Part shown: positions 1-6,565 of the stretch, piece by piece
Layout of the letters: every line of letters begins with the position of its first letter
How positions within the stretch are numbered: the first letter of the stretch is position 1
Assembly: GCA_944372565.1 (NCBI GenBank)
Contig: CALVZR010000030.1
Coordinates: forward strand, 1 to 23,893
Direction of reading: 5' to 3'
Source: an uncultured Clostridia bacterium
Lineage (GTDB): Bacteria > Bacillota > Clostridia > Christensenellales > Borkfalkiaceae
DNA: 23,893 bases
Translations under genes and position numbers: made by a program
Notes under the pieces: model-generated
What the model was told of the DNA's origin: nothing
What the model saw: only the letters and a program-made list of their open reading frames with translations
Database searches by the model: none

Positions 1-360
1 GCATACGCGGAGGAAAAAGAAGAGGTGTTTTTTCTCTTCCCCCTCGATCAAGACGAACGCATTCTCGGTAGGGTGGAATACCGCGGCAAGCAATCCAGCC
101 TGCTTTTGGACGGAAAGGAACTCACCAAAGAGCTGATCGTGTTCGCGCCGAAAAGCGCCGTCGTAACGCACAACCACCCGAGCGGAAACGAAACACCCAC
201 CGCTTCGGACGACGCGGCGACCGCCGCGCTCATCCGCCTTTTATCGCTGCATTCCGTAAAACTTGCGGATCATATCATCGTTTCGGGAAACAAAACATAC
301 AGTTATCATTTCAACGGGCGGCTGGAAACGGTTGCCGAAAGACAAGGAGAACGCACATGA
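1..360 (+). CDS. radC: RadC-like JAB/MPN domain protein, 3' part
   Basis: The reading frame is open from the first base, so this is the C-terminal 119 residues of a longer protein. The JAMM metal-binding signature is visible as THNHPSG followed by PTASDD. The two histidines and the distal Ser/Asp match the RadC-type motif (HNHPSG..P...D). RadC was named for DNA repair, but the biochemical role of the family is unsettled; a metal-dependent hydrolase or nuclease-like fold is the usual description. A start at the internal ATG (position 25 is an alternative GTG) is unlikely, because the conserved fold begins further upstream. The stop overlaps the gltX start as ATGA, so it is probably the first visible gene of the gltX operon. 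The gene symbol is by family only. Confidence 0.8.
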   Translation, partial: AYAEEKEEVFFLFPLDQDERILGRVEYRGKQSSLLLDGKELTKELIVFAPKSAVVTHNHPSGNETPTASDDAATAALIRLLSLHSVKLADHIIVSGNKTYSYHFNGRLETVAERQGERT

Positions 361-1805
361 AGGAGCAAAAAGTGAGAACGAGATTCGCCCCCAGCCCCAC
401 GGGCTATCTGCACATCGGCGGGCTGCGCACCGCGCTTTACGGCTATTTATTCGCCAAAAAGCACGGCGGAGATTTTATCCTGCGCATCGAGGATACCGAC
501 TTGCAGCGCTATGTGGAAGGGAGCGTGGAGATCATATACGACACCCTGAAAGACGCCGGCATTTTATACGACGAAGGCCCGGACGTCGGCGGGGATTTCG
601 GCCCCTACGTACAGAGCGAGAGAAGGGACATCTATCATAAATACGCCCAAGAACTCATCCGCCGCGGCGGCGCGTATTACTGCTTTTGCGACAAGGAGCG
701 CATCGAATCTCTGCGCGACGAAAACGGCAACTGCCGTTACGACAAGCACTGTTTGCACCTTTCCGAAAAGGAAATCGAAGAAAAGCTGAAAAGCGGCGTT
801 CCCTACGTCATCCGCCAGAACATTCCCGAAACGGGTACGGGCAGTTATCACGACCTCGTTTACGGAGATATTTCCGTGGATTTCAAGGATATGGAAGACG
901 GCATTTTAATCAAGAGCGACGGCATGCCCACGTATAACTTCGCCAACGTGGTGGACGATCACCTGATGGGTATCACGCACGTCATCCGCGGCAGCGAATA
1001 CCTCTCTTCCACCCCGAAATACAACCTGATGTACGACGCGTTCGGCTGGGAACGCCCCGTATATATCCACCTTCCCCCCATCATGAAGGACGAGCGGCAT
1101 AAACTTTCCAAGCGCAACGGGGACGCGAGCTATGCGGATTTCGTGGAAAAGGGCTTCGTGAAGGAGGCAATCGTGAACTATATCGCCCTGCTCGGGTGGA
1201 GCCCCAAGGAAAACGCGGAGAAGATGACTCTCGCCGAAATGGTGGAGAAATTTTCTCTGGACGGCATTTCCAAATCCCCCTCGATCTTCGATGAAACGAA
1301 GATGCGCTGGCTTTCGGGCGAATACATCAAGGAGATGAGCGACGAAGAATTCGTTTCCCGCGGGCTGGAATTTTTCAAAAAGAGCAAGGTTTACGGGAAA
1401 TACGACCTCAATAAACTCGCCGCCCTTTTGAAAACCAGGGTGGAAACCTTCGGCGAAATCCCCGAAAAGGTGGACTTTTTGGAAGAATTCGGGCCGTACG
1501 ATCCCGCCCTTTTCACGCACAAGAAGATGAAAACCGATCTCGAGGTGGCGAAAAAGGTGCTGCCCGCCGCGCGAGAACTTCTCGCCTCTTTGCCCTCCTT
1601 TGATTTCCAGACGCTGCACGACGAGCTGATGGCGCTCGTCGCCCGCCTCGGCATGAAGAACGGGCAGGTTTTATGGTGCGTGCGCGTGGCGATCAGCGGC
1701 AGGGAATCCACGCCGGGCGGCGTGATGGAACTCGCCGAGATCCTCGGCAAAGAGGAAACGCTCCGCCGCATGGATTTTTCCATCGGCATGATCGGCGCGA
1801 AATGA
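357..1805 (+). CDS. gltX: Glutamyl-tRNA synthetase (GluRS, class Ic)
   Basis: The enzyme charges tRNA-Glu (in many Firmicutes also tRNA-Gln) with glutamate in the cytoplasm. At 482 aa it has the usual full length. The N-terminal class I signature is at residues 10-27 (FAPSPTGYLHIGGLRTAL, a HIGG form of HIGH), and the KMSKS-type loop is KLSKR at 249-253. A CFC pair at 109-111 with CRYDKHC near 126-132 resembles the zinc site of bacterial GluRS. The C-terminal third is the helical anticodon-binding region. The start is fixed by AAGGAGA at 344-350 and a 4-bp ATGA overlap with the RadC-like gene. The stop overlaps the following kinase gene in the same way. Whether it is discriminating or also makes Glu-tRNA-Gln cannot be decided here, because no gatCAB or glnS is in view. 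Confidence 0.97.
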   Translation: MKEQKVRTRFAPSPTGYLHIGGLRTALYGYLFAKKHGGDFILRIEDTDLQRYVEGSVEIIYDTLKDAGILYDEGPDVGGDFGPYVQSERRDIYHKYAQELIRRGGAYYCFCDKERIESLRDENGNCRYDKHCLHLSEKEIEEKLKSGVPYVIRQNIPETGTGSYHDLVYGDISVDFKDMEDGILIKSDGMPTYNFANVVDDHLMGITHVIRGSEYLSSTPKYNLMYDAFGWERPVYIHLPPIMKDERHKLSKRNGDASYADFVEKGFVKEAIVNYIALLGWSPKENAEKMTLAEMVEKFSLDGISKSPSIFDETKMRWLSGEYIKEMSDEEFVSRGLEFFKKSKVYGKYDLNKLAALLKTRVETFGEIPEKVDFLEEFGPYDPALFTHKKMKTDLEVAKKVLPAARELLASLPSFDFQTLHDELMALVARLGMKNGQVLWCVRVAISGRESTPGGVMELAEILGKEETLRRMDFSIGMIGAK

Positions 1806-3028
1806 AAGGAAAAGACCTCATCGCGAAATTGCAGAAATACGCCGTAGCGGACATCGTGAAGGCGGGCTGCTGCGCGTGCATGTTCGTGCTGCTCGTCATT
1901 TTGTGCGCGCAGAGCGGGAGCAGGTGGTATATCTCCCTCGCGCTCGCGCTCACGCTGTTTATCGTTTTCGCGGTAAACTCCTTTTTCGTGAAAAAAATCG
2001 TGGTGAAAACGGTGTTTTACGCGGCGGAATACGTGCTGATGCTCGTATATTCGCTCATCTTTTCCATGCCGTTTTTCTCCACGCTGTATTCTTTGGTGCT
2101 GGTGGATTTCTACCTCAACAACTCTTTGAAATCCAACTGCATTTTCGGCGGGTTTTCGTATATCGCCTATTCGGTGAGCATCGTCGCGCGCGACTATCTC
2201 ATTTCCCTCGCCCCCGAAGGCGCCGCGTTCGATTTCGCCGCGTCGTTCGCGACGGTGGTGAACGAATTCATCATCTTTCTGCTCGTGTTCACCATCGCCA
2301 ATATGCTCAATATGATCGTCAAAAAGACGGCGGAGGCGGAAAAGAATTTACAGGAAGTGGTGGCGCGGGAAAAGAAATTGCAGGAGGCGAACGAATACCT
2401 CAAAGAGGCGGCGAAGCTGGAAGAGCGCAACCGCATCGCCAAGCAGATCCACGACACCACGGGGCACTCGATCACCACCATCATCATGCAGACCGAGGCG
2501 GCCAAACTGGAATTCGACAAAGACCCCGCCGCCGCGAAGCGGAAGATCGTTTCCGCCAATTTACAGGCGGTGAGCGCGCTCGAAGAACTGCGCAAATCCG
2601 TGCGCGTGCTCGGCGGGGAATATACCCCGTTCAACCTCGCGGCGTCTTTGGAAAAAACCATCAACGAAACGACCGAGGGCACGGACATCAACATCCGCGC
2701 GAAATACCCGGACGAGATAGACGTGGACGAGGAAGCGGCGTTTTTTATCTATTCATCTCTGAAAGAGGGGCTGAACAACGGCATCCGCCACGGCAATTCC
2801 ACGGCGTTTTTGTTTGAACTGAAAATCGCGGACGGCAAGGTGAAATTCTTGCTTTCGGACAACGGCACGGGCGCGAAGGAACTCAAAGAGGGATACGGAC
2901 TGCGCACTATGCGCGAGGGCGCCGAGCGCCTGGGCGGAAAGGCGGAATTTACGAGCGAGGAGGGCGAAGGCACGGAAATCCGCATCACCCTCCCCGCGCA
3001 TATCCAAAAAGGAGAAAAGGATGATTAA
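1802..3028 (+). CDS. Membrane sensor histidine kinase, HisKA_3 (NarL/LiaS-like)
   Basis: The protein is 408 aa, counting from the ATG that overlaps the gltX stop as ATGA; a longer in-frame ATG at 1673 would overlap gltX by about 130 bp. Residues 15-175 hold about five hydrophobic helices with short loops and no large external sensor domain. A coiled-coil linker (about 175-208) leads to the HisKA_3 box ERNRIAKQIHDTTGHS, with the phospho-acceptor His217. The C-terminal ATPase domain shows the N box (LKEGLNNGIRHGNS), G1 (DNGTG, about 354-358) and G2 (GYGLRTM, about 364-370). The stop overlaps the response regulator start by 8 bp, so the pair is co-translated. The intramembrane architecture resembles kinases of cell-envelope stress systems; the actual signal is unknown. 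Confidence 0.93.
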   Translation: MKGKDLIAKLQKYAVADIVKAGCCACMFVLLVILCAQSGSRWYISLALALTLFIVFAVNSFFVKKIVVKTVFYAAEYVLMLVYSLIFSMPFFSTLYSLVLVDFYLNNSLKSNCIFGGFSYIAYSVSIVARDYLISLAPEGAAFDFAASFATVVNEFIIFLLVFTIANMLNMIVKKTAEAEKNLQEVVAREKKLQEANEYLKEAAKLEERNRIAKQIHDTTGHSITTIIMQTEAAKLEFDKDPAAAKRKIVSANLQAVSALEELRKSVRVLGGEYTPFNLAASLEKTINETTEGTDINIRAKYPDEIDVDEEAAFFIYSSLKEGLNNGIRHGNSTAFLFELKIADGKVKFLLSDNGTGAKELKEGYGLRTMREGAERLGGKAEFTSEEGEGTEIRITLPAHIQKGEKDD

Positions 3029-3668
3029 GGTATTGATCGCGGACGATCAGAAAATTCTGGCGGAAGGCATCAAAACGGTGCTGGAAACGAGCGAGGAAAT
3101 CAAAGTTACGGGTATTGCCGCGGACGGCGAAGAGGCGCTCAAAATGATGGAAAAAGAGCTGCCGGACGTGGCTCTTTTGGATATCCGTATGCCCAATATG
3201 AACGGCGTGGTGGCAACGCGGGAGATCAAAAAGCTCTATCCGCAGGTGAAGGTGCTCATTTTAACGACCTTCGACGACAGCGATTATATTTTAGACGCCA
3301 TCAATTTCGGCGCGAGCGGCTATCTGCTCAAAGACATCAACGCCTCCGCCCTTATCGACGCCGTGCTCAACGCCTGCCGCGGCGAACTCATCCTGCCCAC
3401 CAACATCGCCAAAAAGATCACGGAGGCGGCGAAGATGGTTACCGCGGGAAAGGAGATCAAACTCAAAAAGGCGTTTCAGCTTTCGGACAGGGAAACGGAA
3501 ATCGCCATGATGGTTTCGGAAAACTTCAACAACCGCCAGATCGCCTCCGCGCTGGAAATCGGCGAAGGCACGGTGCGGAACTACATCAGCGGCATTTATA
3601 TCAAGCTGGGCGCGGCGAACCGCGCGCAGGCCATTTCCATTATGGAAAACGCCGTGAAAGGCGACTGA
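3021..3668 (+). CDS. Response regulator, NarL/LuxR family
   Basis: The 215-aa protein has a receiver domain at 1-120: acidic pair D8/D9, phospho-acceptor D54 within ALLDIRMPN, and the lysine of the GYLLKD segment. A LuxR-type helix-turn-helix lies at about 155-205 (LSDRETEIAMMVSENFNNRQIA followed by GEGTVRNYISGIYIKL). It is a DNA-binding transcription factor phosphorylated by the adjacent kinase, whose gene it overlaps by 8 bp. AAAAAGGAG at 3006-3014 supports the ATG at 3021. It is the last gene of the radC-gltX-kinase-regulator unit and is followed by a strong terminator hairpin. Target genes cannot be deduced from the window. Confidence 0.95.
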   Translation: MIKVLIADDQKILAEGIKTVLETSEEIKVTGIAADGEEALKMMEKELPDVALLDIRMPNMNGVVATREIKKLYPQVKVLILTTFDDSDYILDAINFGASGYLLKDINASALIDAVLNACRGELILPTNIAKKITEAAKMVTAGKEIKLKKAFQLSDRETEIAMMVSENFNNRQIASALEIGEGTVRNYISGIYIKLGAANRAQAISIMENAVKGD

Positions 3669-3709
3669 TCTTTTCGCCGCGGACGGCGGCAGGAGCGAAA
3701 AAAACGAAA

Positions 3710-3747
3710 AAACGGGCGGCGCGGAAATGGTTCCGCGCCGCCCGTTT
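3710..3747. terminator. Bidirectional rho-independent terminator
   Basis: A perfect 17-bp stem (3710-3726 with 3731-3747) closes a 4-nt ATGG loop. On the plus strand the arm ends in TTTATGTTTTT. On the minus strand it ends in TTTTCGTTTTTTT. It lies between the convergent response regulator and cvpA genes and can end both. Confidence 0.9.
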
Positions 3748-3762
3748 ATGTTTTTGCCGCGT

Positions 3763-4506
3763 TCACGCCGTTCCGCCCGTGATGTAATCGAGCGGATTGA
3801 CCGAGCCGAACAGAATGCCGAACACGTTGATGTTCATAATGCCCGCGGCGATCGCCGAGGAAGAAAGCAGGTTCTTGAAGCCGTCCAGAAATCCGAAAGG
3901 CAGGATGCCGACGACGGAAAGGATGATATACACCGTGAGAAAGCCCTGCACCGCGCCGAGCAGAAAACCGAGCAGGCGGTTGACCGGGCCGAGCAGCGGG
4001 ATTTTGTTCGCGTTTTTGAAAAGCCGCGAGAGCAGGAAAAAGAGAATGCGCAAAAGAATATACGTTACGATAAATCCGATTGCGGCGGCGATATAATAGG
4101 CGAACGCGGGCGCGAGCACTTCGAGCACGGTCGTTTCGGGCGCTACGGAGCTGTCTGCGGCGAGTTTCAGGAGGAGGTTGACGACGAACCGCGGCAGGGC
4201 GGCGCCGCCCGCGGCGCCCTCGTTAAAGGCGGAAACGGGCAGATTCATCAGCTCTTCCCCGAAAACGCCCGGAAGGGACGAGGAAAGGGAGGCGCTCAGC
4301 GAATCGGTGAGCGAAAAGAGGTTGTTCATGAGGTCGGCGCACTTCCCGCACAGCACGAAGGCGAGCACGAGGCTGACGATGCCCGCGAGAAAGCGCACGA
4401 TCATGGAGGCGAATCCCTTGATGAGCCCGAACACGGCGAACACGAGCATGATCGCCACGATCACGAGATCGATCACGGTATTGGACGAAAGGAGATTGAA
4501 AAACAT
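3763..4506 (-). CDS. cvpA: CvpA family membrane protein
   Basis: The 247-aa protein has an N-terminal hydrophobic helix pair (residues 10-55) and two to three further helices at about 130-215. Its family-typical segment GPVNRLLGFLLGAVQGFL lies near residue 172. CvpA proteins are inner-membrane proteins linked to colicin V production in E. coli and to envelope homeostasis elsewhere; the molecular activity is not established. This copy has a polar loop of about 60 residues (65-125) between the hydrophobic blocks. The ATG is preceded by AAGGTG and by a clear sigma-A promoter at 4572-4600. It is transcribed alone and converges on the response regulator gene. The family call rests on topology and the quoted motif; the gene symbol is by family. 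Confidence 0.85.
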   Translation of the reverse strand: MFFNLLSSNTVIDLVIVAIMLVFAVFGLIKGFASMIVRFLAGIVSLVLAFVLCGKCADLMNNLFSLTDSLSASLSSSLPGVFGEELMNLPVSAFNEGAAGGAALPRFVVNLLLKLAADSSVAPETTVLEVLAPAFAYYIAAAIGFIVTYILLRILFFLLSRLFKNANKIPLLGPVNRLLGFLLGAVQGFLTVYIILSVVGILPFGFLDGFKNLLSSSAIAAGIMNINVFGILFGSVNPLDYITGGTA

Positions 4507-4571
4507 AATTCACCTTGTTTTTTTGATTGCCCGCGCCGCGGCGGTAAGTTTTGCCTGCGGCTCTTTTTTAA

Positions 4572-4600
4572 ATATTACCACAAAAAAATTTTTAATACAA
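4572..4600 (-). promoter_or_regulatory. Sigma-A promoter of the cvpA-family gene
   Basis: Read on the minus strand, there is a TTGTAT -35 (4595-4600), a 17-bp spacer and a TAATAT -10 (4572-4577) preceded by TGG, which makes an extended -10. Predicted transcription start is near 4565, about 60 nt before the ATG. Confidence 0.75.
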
Positions 4601-4611
4601 GGGTTTTTTCC

Positions 4612-4641
4612 GTATAAAACGCGCGAAAGCGGGCAATCATT
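4612..4641 (+). promoter_or_regulatory. Candidate sigma-F-type (forespore) promoter of yyaC
   Basis: GTATA (4612-4616) fits the sigma-F -35 consensus GYWTA at all five positions. After exactly 15 bp, GGCAATCATT (4632-4641) fits GGNRANAMTW at nine of ten positions. The predicted transcript would start near 4647 and still include the GAGGGAAG ribosome binding site (4648-4655). B. subtilis yyaC is, from memory, a forespore sigma-F gene, so the match is biologically coherent. No sigma-A promoter is evident for this gene. Confidence 0.6.
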
Positions 4642-4663
4642 TACGGCGAGGGAAGAAACCGAC

Positions 4664-5221
4664 ATGAAAACATACACGTTCAACGTATTCAACAACTACG
4701 CCGCGGAAGGCGTGTGCCGCGCGCTCAAAGACTATAACCGCGAAAACGCCGCCCCCATCGTCGTGTGCGTGGGGAGCGATCTCGTGGTGGGCGACAGCCT
4801 CGGCCCGCTGGTGGGAACCTTTCTCCGCCAGAAAAACGCGGGGGCGTATATTTACGGCACGCTCAATCAGCCCATCACTTCCAAAGAAGTGGAATACGTG
4901 AAGCGGTATTTAAAGCAGCTGCACCCGAAATCGATGATCATCGCCGTGGACGCGGCGGTGGGCGAAACGGACGACGTGGGGCTGATCAAAACCGCGGACA
5001 AAGGGCTGAAACCCGGCCTCGGCGTGGATAAAAATTTAAGCGAGATCGGAGACGTGAGCATCGTGGGCGTGGTGGCGGTGAAGTCCTATAAAAACTATCG
5101 GCTGTTCAACCTGACGCGATTGAGCCTCATTTACCGTATGGCGGAGGCGATTTCGCAGGGAATCGCAGATTACGCGGCGTTTTACCGGGAAGAGAACGCG
5201 CCGCGGCAGAATGCAATTTAG
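4664..5221 (+). CDS. yyaC: YyaC family sporulation protein (DUF1256)
   Basis: The 185-aa protein is close to the usual YyaC length. The diagnostic segment VVCVGSDLVVGDSLGPLVGT is at about residues 33-52. It is followed by YGTLNQPITSKEVEYV and then IIAVDAAVG, the pattern of the YyaC family, which is structurally related to hydrogenase-maturation-type peptidases and is annotated as a putative spore protease. Proteolytic activity is inferred from fold, not proven. The ATG at 4664 follows GAGGGAAG (4648-4655) and the candidate forespore promoter; the frame stays open further upstream, but that stretch lies over the opposite-strand cvpA gene. Its presence suggests that the organism sporulates or descends from spore formers. 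Confidence 0.92.
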   Translation: MKTYTFNVFNNYAAEGVCRALKDYNRENAAPIVVCVGSDLVVGDSLGPLVGTFLRQKNAGAYIYGTLNQPITSKEVEYVKRYLKQLHPKSMIIAVDAAVGETDDVGLIKTADKGLKPGLGVDKNLSEIGDVSIVGVVAVKSYKNYRLFNLTRLSLIYRMAEAISQGIADYAAFYREENAPRQNAI

Positions 5222-5254
5222 CCTCATCATATTCCCCCTTTTATCATATCGAAG

Positions 5255-5284
5255 GAGCGCCGCGGGCGAAAGCCCGCGGCGCTC
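5255..5284. repeat. Palindrome A, left flank of AT-rich island
   Basis: The 13-bp arms (5255-5267 and 5272-5284; arm GAGCGCCGCGGGC) enclose a GAAA loop. Both arms are identical to those of palindrome B at 6366-6395, and the next bases (TGC) are also shared. On the plus strand the hairpin is followed by moderately T-rich DNA, so it may also terminate yyaC. On the minus strand no T-run follows. Confidence 0.85.
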
Positions 5285-5294
5285 TGCATTTCGG

Positions 5295-6023
5295 TTATTT
5301 TGTTCTTATTTTATAAAGTTCGCATATCAGCGAAAAATATCTTGCCATCAATTCTTCTCCTTTTCCGCAATAATTACTGTCTGAAAAAATACAGGGAATA
5401 ATATAGAGGGGAATCGCCCATTTCAGATATTTTTTATTTAAGTAATATCTGTCGTTTTTGGGGACGGCAAGACGAGCAAATTCAAACTCTTCCAAAAGCA
5501 AATTACAGGTTTTAAGACCATTGTCTTGCAAAAAATAATCTATTTCGTATTCGTGTAAATTTTCGTTGAAAATTTCCCAAAAAAATTTAATTTGTTTATC
5601 CGAAGGATATCCCGACATTTCTTGATAGACTTTATTCAAGGTTTCTTCGACCCTGTCCGATGTTTTTTTACTAACGCGGCGTAAACTCATCAAAACCAAT
5701 ACGATGCAAATCAAATTTGTTTTTGTAACGGAATCAATCTTTATATCTTTTCCCTCGGAAAAAATATAATTGCAGGAAAGGAAAAAGGTCAGTTCAAAAT
5801 ACCAAAATTCAATAGCATTTTGCTGCATATCGTTTTCTGAAAGCAATATTTCAATTTTTTCGAAATAACACTTGAAAACCTCGTTTTTTGCATTTATATA
5901 ATCCCTCTCCTCTTTATTCGGCACGGGGAGAGCCAGTTCCTCATATGTATATGCTTTTTTGTATCCATTTAAAAGATAATCTAAAAAGATACATTTTTCG
6001 ATTTCATTTAAGATGTTTTTCAT
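5295..6023 (-). CDS. Unrecognised 242-aa protein in AT-rich island
   Basis: I do not recognise a family. The frame extends further upstream to a TTG at 6116. I place the start at the ATG at 6021-6023 (MKNILNEIEK), because a perfect sigma-A promoter lies just before it and puts the transcription start on the A of that ATG; there is no Shine-Dalgarno. The product is predicted mostly helical, rich in Lys, Glu, Ile and aromatics. It has hydrophobic stretches near residues 75-90 (WYFELTFFLSC), 105-120 (LICIVLVLMSL) and 210-218 (IPLYIIPCIF), too mixed to call membrane segments firmly. Base composition is far more AT-rich than neighbouring core genes, suggesting horizontal acquisition. It diverges from a small XRE gene and is probably controlled by it, an arrangement seen in toxin-antitoxin, phage-defence and mobile modules; none can be assigned. 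Confidence 0.7.
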   Translation of the reverse strand: MKNILNEIEKCIFLDYLLNGYKKAYTYEELALPVPNKEERDYINAKNEVFKCYFEKIEILLSENDMQQNAIEFWYFELTFFLSCNYIFSEGKDIKIDSVTKTNLICIVLVLMSLRRVSKKTSDRVEETLNKVYQEMSGYPSDKQIKFFWEIFNENLHEYEIDYFLQDNGLKTCNLLLEEFEFARLAVPKNDRYYLNKKYLKWAIPLYIIPCIFSDSNYCGKGEELMARYFSLICELYKIRTK

Positions 6024-6029
6024 AAAATA

Positions 6030-6058
6030 AGTATAACAAGATAAAATGCTTGTGTCAA
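6030..6058 (-). promoter_or_regulatory. Consensus sigma-A promoter giving a leaderless mRNA
   Basis: Read on the minus strand: TTGACA (6053-6058), a 17-bp spacer and TATACT (6030-6035). Seven bases past the -10 is position 6023, the A of the ATG of the unknown 242-aa protein, so the message should have no 5' leader. The -35 lies inside the repeat at 6046-6058. Confidence 0.75.
6046..6058 (+). repeat. Candidate XRE operator, copy 1
   Basis: ATGCTTGTGTCAA. It differs from copy 2 at 6103-6116 (ATGCATAGTGTCAA) by a single-base indel and one substitution. It covers the -35 of the promoter for the 242-aa protein. Same orientation, 57 bp apart start to start. Confidence 0.5.
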
Positions 6059-6102
6059 TGATTTTGCCCAATATAATTGCCAATCTGTCCATTATATTGA
6101 GT

Positions 6103-6116
6103 ATGCATAGTGTCAA
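6103..6116 (+). repeat. Candidate XRE operator, copy 2
   Basis: ATGCATAGTGTCAA. Near-copy of 6046-6058 in direct orientation. It lies where the -35 of the XRE gene promoter would be, so occupancy would autoregulate the regulator. Confidence 0.5.
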
Positions 6117-6129
6117 ATTTTTTGTTAGA

Positions 6130-6138
6130 TAATATAAT
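6130..6138 (+). promoter_or_regulatory. -10 region of the XRE gene, probably leaderless
   Basis: Overlapping hexamers TAATAT (6130-6135) and TATAAT (6133-6138) precede the ATG at 6142. The first would place transcription start on the ATG itself. GTGTCA (6110-6115) is a weak -35 at 17 bp from the second hexamer. Confidence 0.45.
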
Positions 6139-6141
6139 GAT

Positions 6142-6348
6142 ATGGAAATTTTAGCAAAACGAATTAAAGAATTGAGATTAGAACGTAATTTGTCGCAAAG
6201 GGCGCTTGCTCAAAAATTAGGTGTAAGCAAATCTATTATTTCTTATTGGGAAAGCGATAAAGTGGCGATAACTGACGTAAACATTCTTAAATTGTCAGAT
6301 TTTTTCGATGTTTCTTGTGATTACCTGTTGGGAAAAACGGATTTTTAA
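6142..6348 (+). CDS. Small XRE-family transcriptional regulator
   Basis: The 68-aa protein consists almost only of a lambda-Cro-type HTH_3 domain: RIKELRLERNLSQRALAQKL, then VSKSIISYWESDK, then ILKLSDFFDVSCDYLLGKTDF, the canonical five-helix pattern. It is expected to bind DNA as a dimer. No ribosome binding site precedes the ATG, and the -10 lies directly against it. It diverges from the unrecognised 242-aa gene across 118 bp that contain two near-identical 13/14-bp repeats; repression of both genes is the likely role. It shares the low GC of the cassette and contrasts with the GC-rich small XRE gene at 8018. Confidence 0.88.
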   Translation: MEILAKRIKELRLERNLSQRALAQKLGVSKSIISYWESDKVAITDVNILKLSDFFDVSCDYLLGKTDF

Positions 6349-6364
6349 TTAAGTTTTTATATTT

Positions 6365-6396
6365 AGAGCGCCGCGGGCTGTTGCCCGCGGCGCTCT
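6365..6396. repeat. Palindrome B, right flank of AT-rich island
   Basis: A 14-bp stem (6365-6378 with 6383-6396) around a TGTT loop. Thirteen base pairs are identical to palindrome A at 5255-5284. Neither strand shows a T-run right after the stem, so a simple rho-independent terminator does not explain it well. It lies between the convergent XRE and 51-aa HTH genes. Confidence 0.85.
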
Positions 6397-6401
6397 GCCG
6401 T

Positions 6402-6557
6402 TCAAACCTCTTTCCTACAGATTTCCCTTTGGCAGTGAAGATAGCGCGAAAGCGTTTGCTGCGGAATGCCGATCTCCCTTGCGATTTCTAAAACCGATCT
6501 GTCCCCGATCAGCATTTTGAGGTTTTCGGAAAAAACTTCCATAAATCTGCTCGCCAT
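6402..6557 (-). CDS. 51-aa helix-turn-helix protein
   Basis: This short frame starts at ATG 6557-6555, eight bases after the stop of the DUF2156-GNAT gene, with AGGGGGCG as ribosome binding site inside that gap. The product reads MASRFMEVFSENLKMLIGDR, then SVLEIAREIGIPQQTLSRYL and a short basic tail ending at TGA. The middle looks like helices 1-3 of a Cro/XRE-type domain (IAREIGIPQQTLSRYL as the turn and recognition helix), but helices 4-5 are missing. It may be a minimal DNA-binding protein, a modulator that dimerises with a full XRE protein such as the one at 8018, or a remnant. Expression is untested, but spacing and codon pattern favour a real gene. Confidence 0.6.
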   Translation of the reverse strand: MASRFMEVFSENLKMLIGDRSVLEIAREIGIPQQTLSRYLHCQREICRKEV

Positions 6558-6565
6558 TTCGCCCC

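Noticed and set aside
1876..2817. 313-aa plus-strand frame within the kinase gene
   Set aside because: Arg/His-rich +1 shadow of the kinase; no domain pattern.
3727..4617. Long plus-strand frame opposite the cvpA-family gene
   Set aside because: Highly charged low-complexity product (His, Glu, Asp, Arg) typical of antisense frames. The minus-strand gene has a promoter, ribosome binding site and family motifs.
6024..6116. N-terminal extension of the 242-aa protein from a TTG at 6116
   Set aside because: It would run through the promoter of the gene and starts inside an operator-like repeat. The ATG at 6023 matches the predicted transcription start.
5255..6396. IS element or IS200/IS605-type transposon
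   Set aside because: No transposase or relaxase-like protein is encoded between the palindromes; only an unknown protein and an XRE regulator are present.
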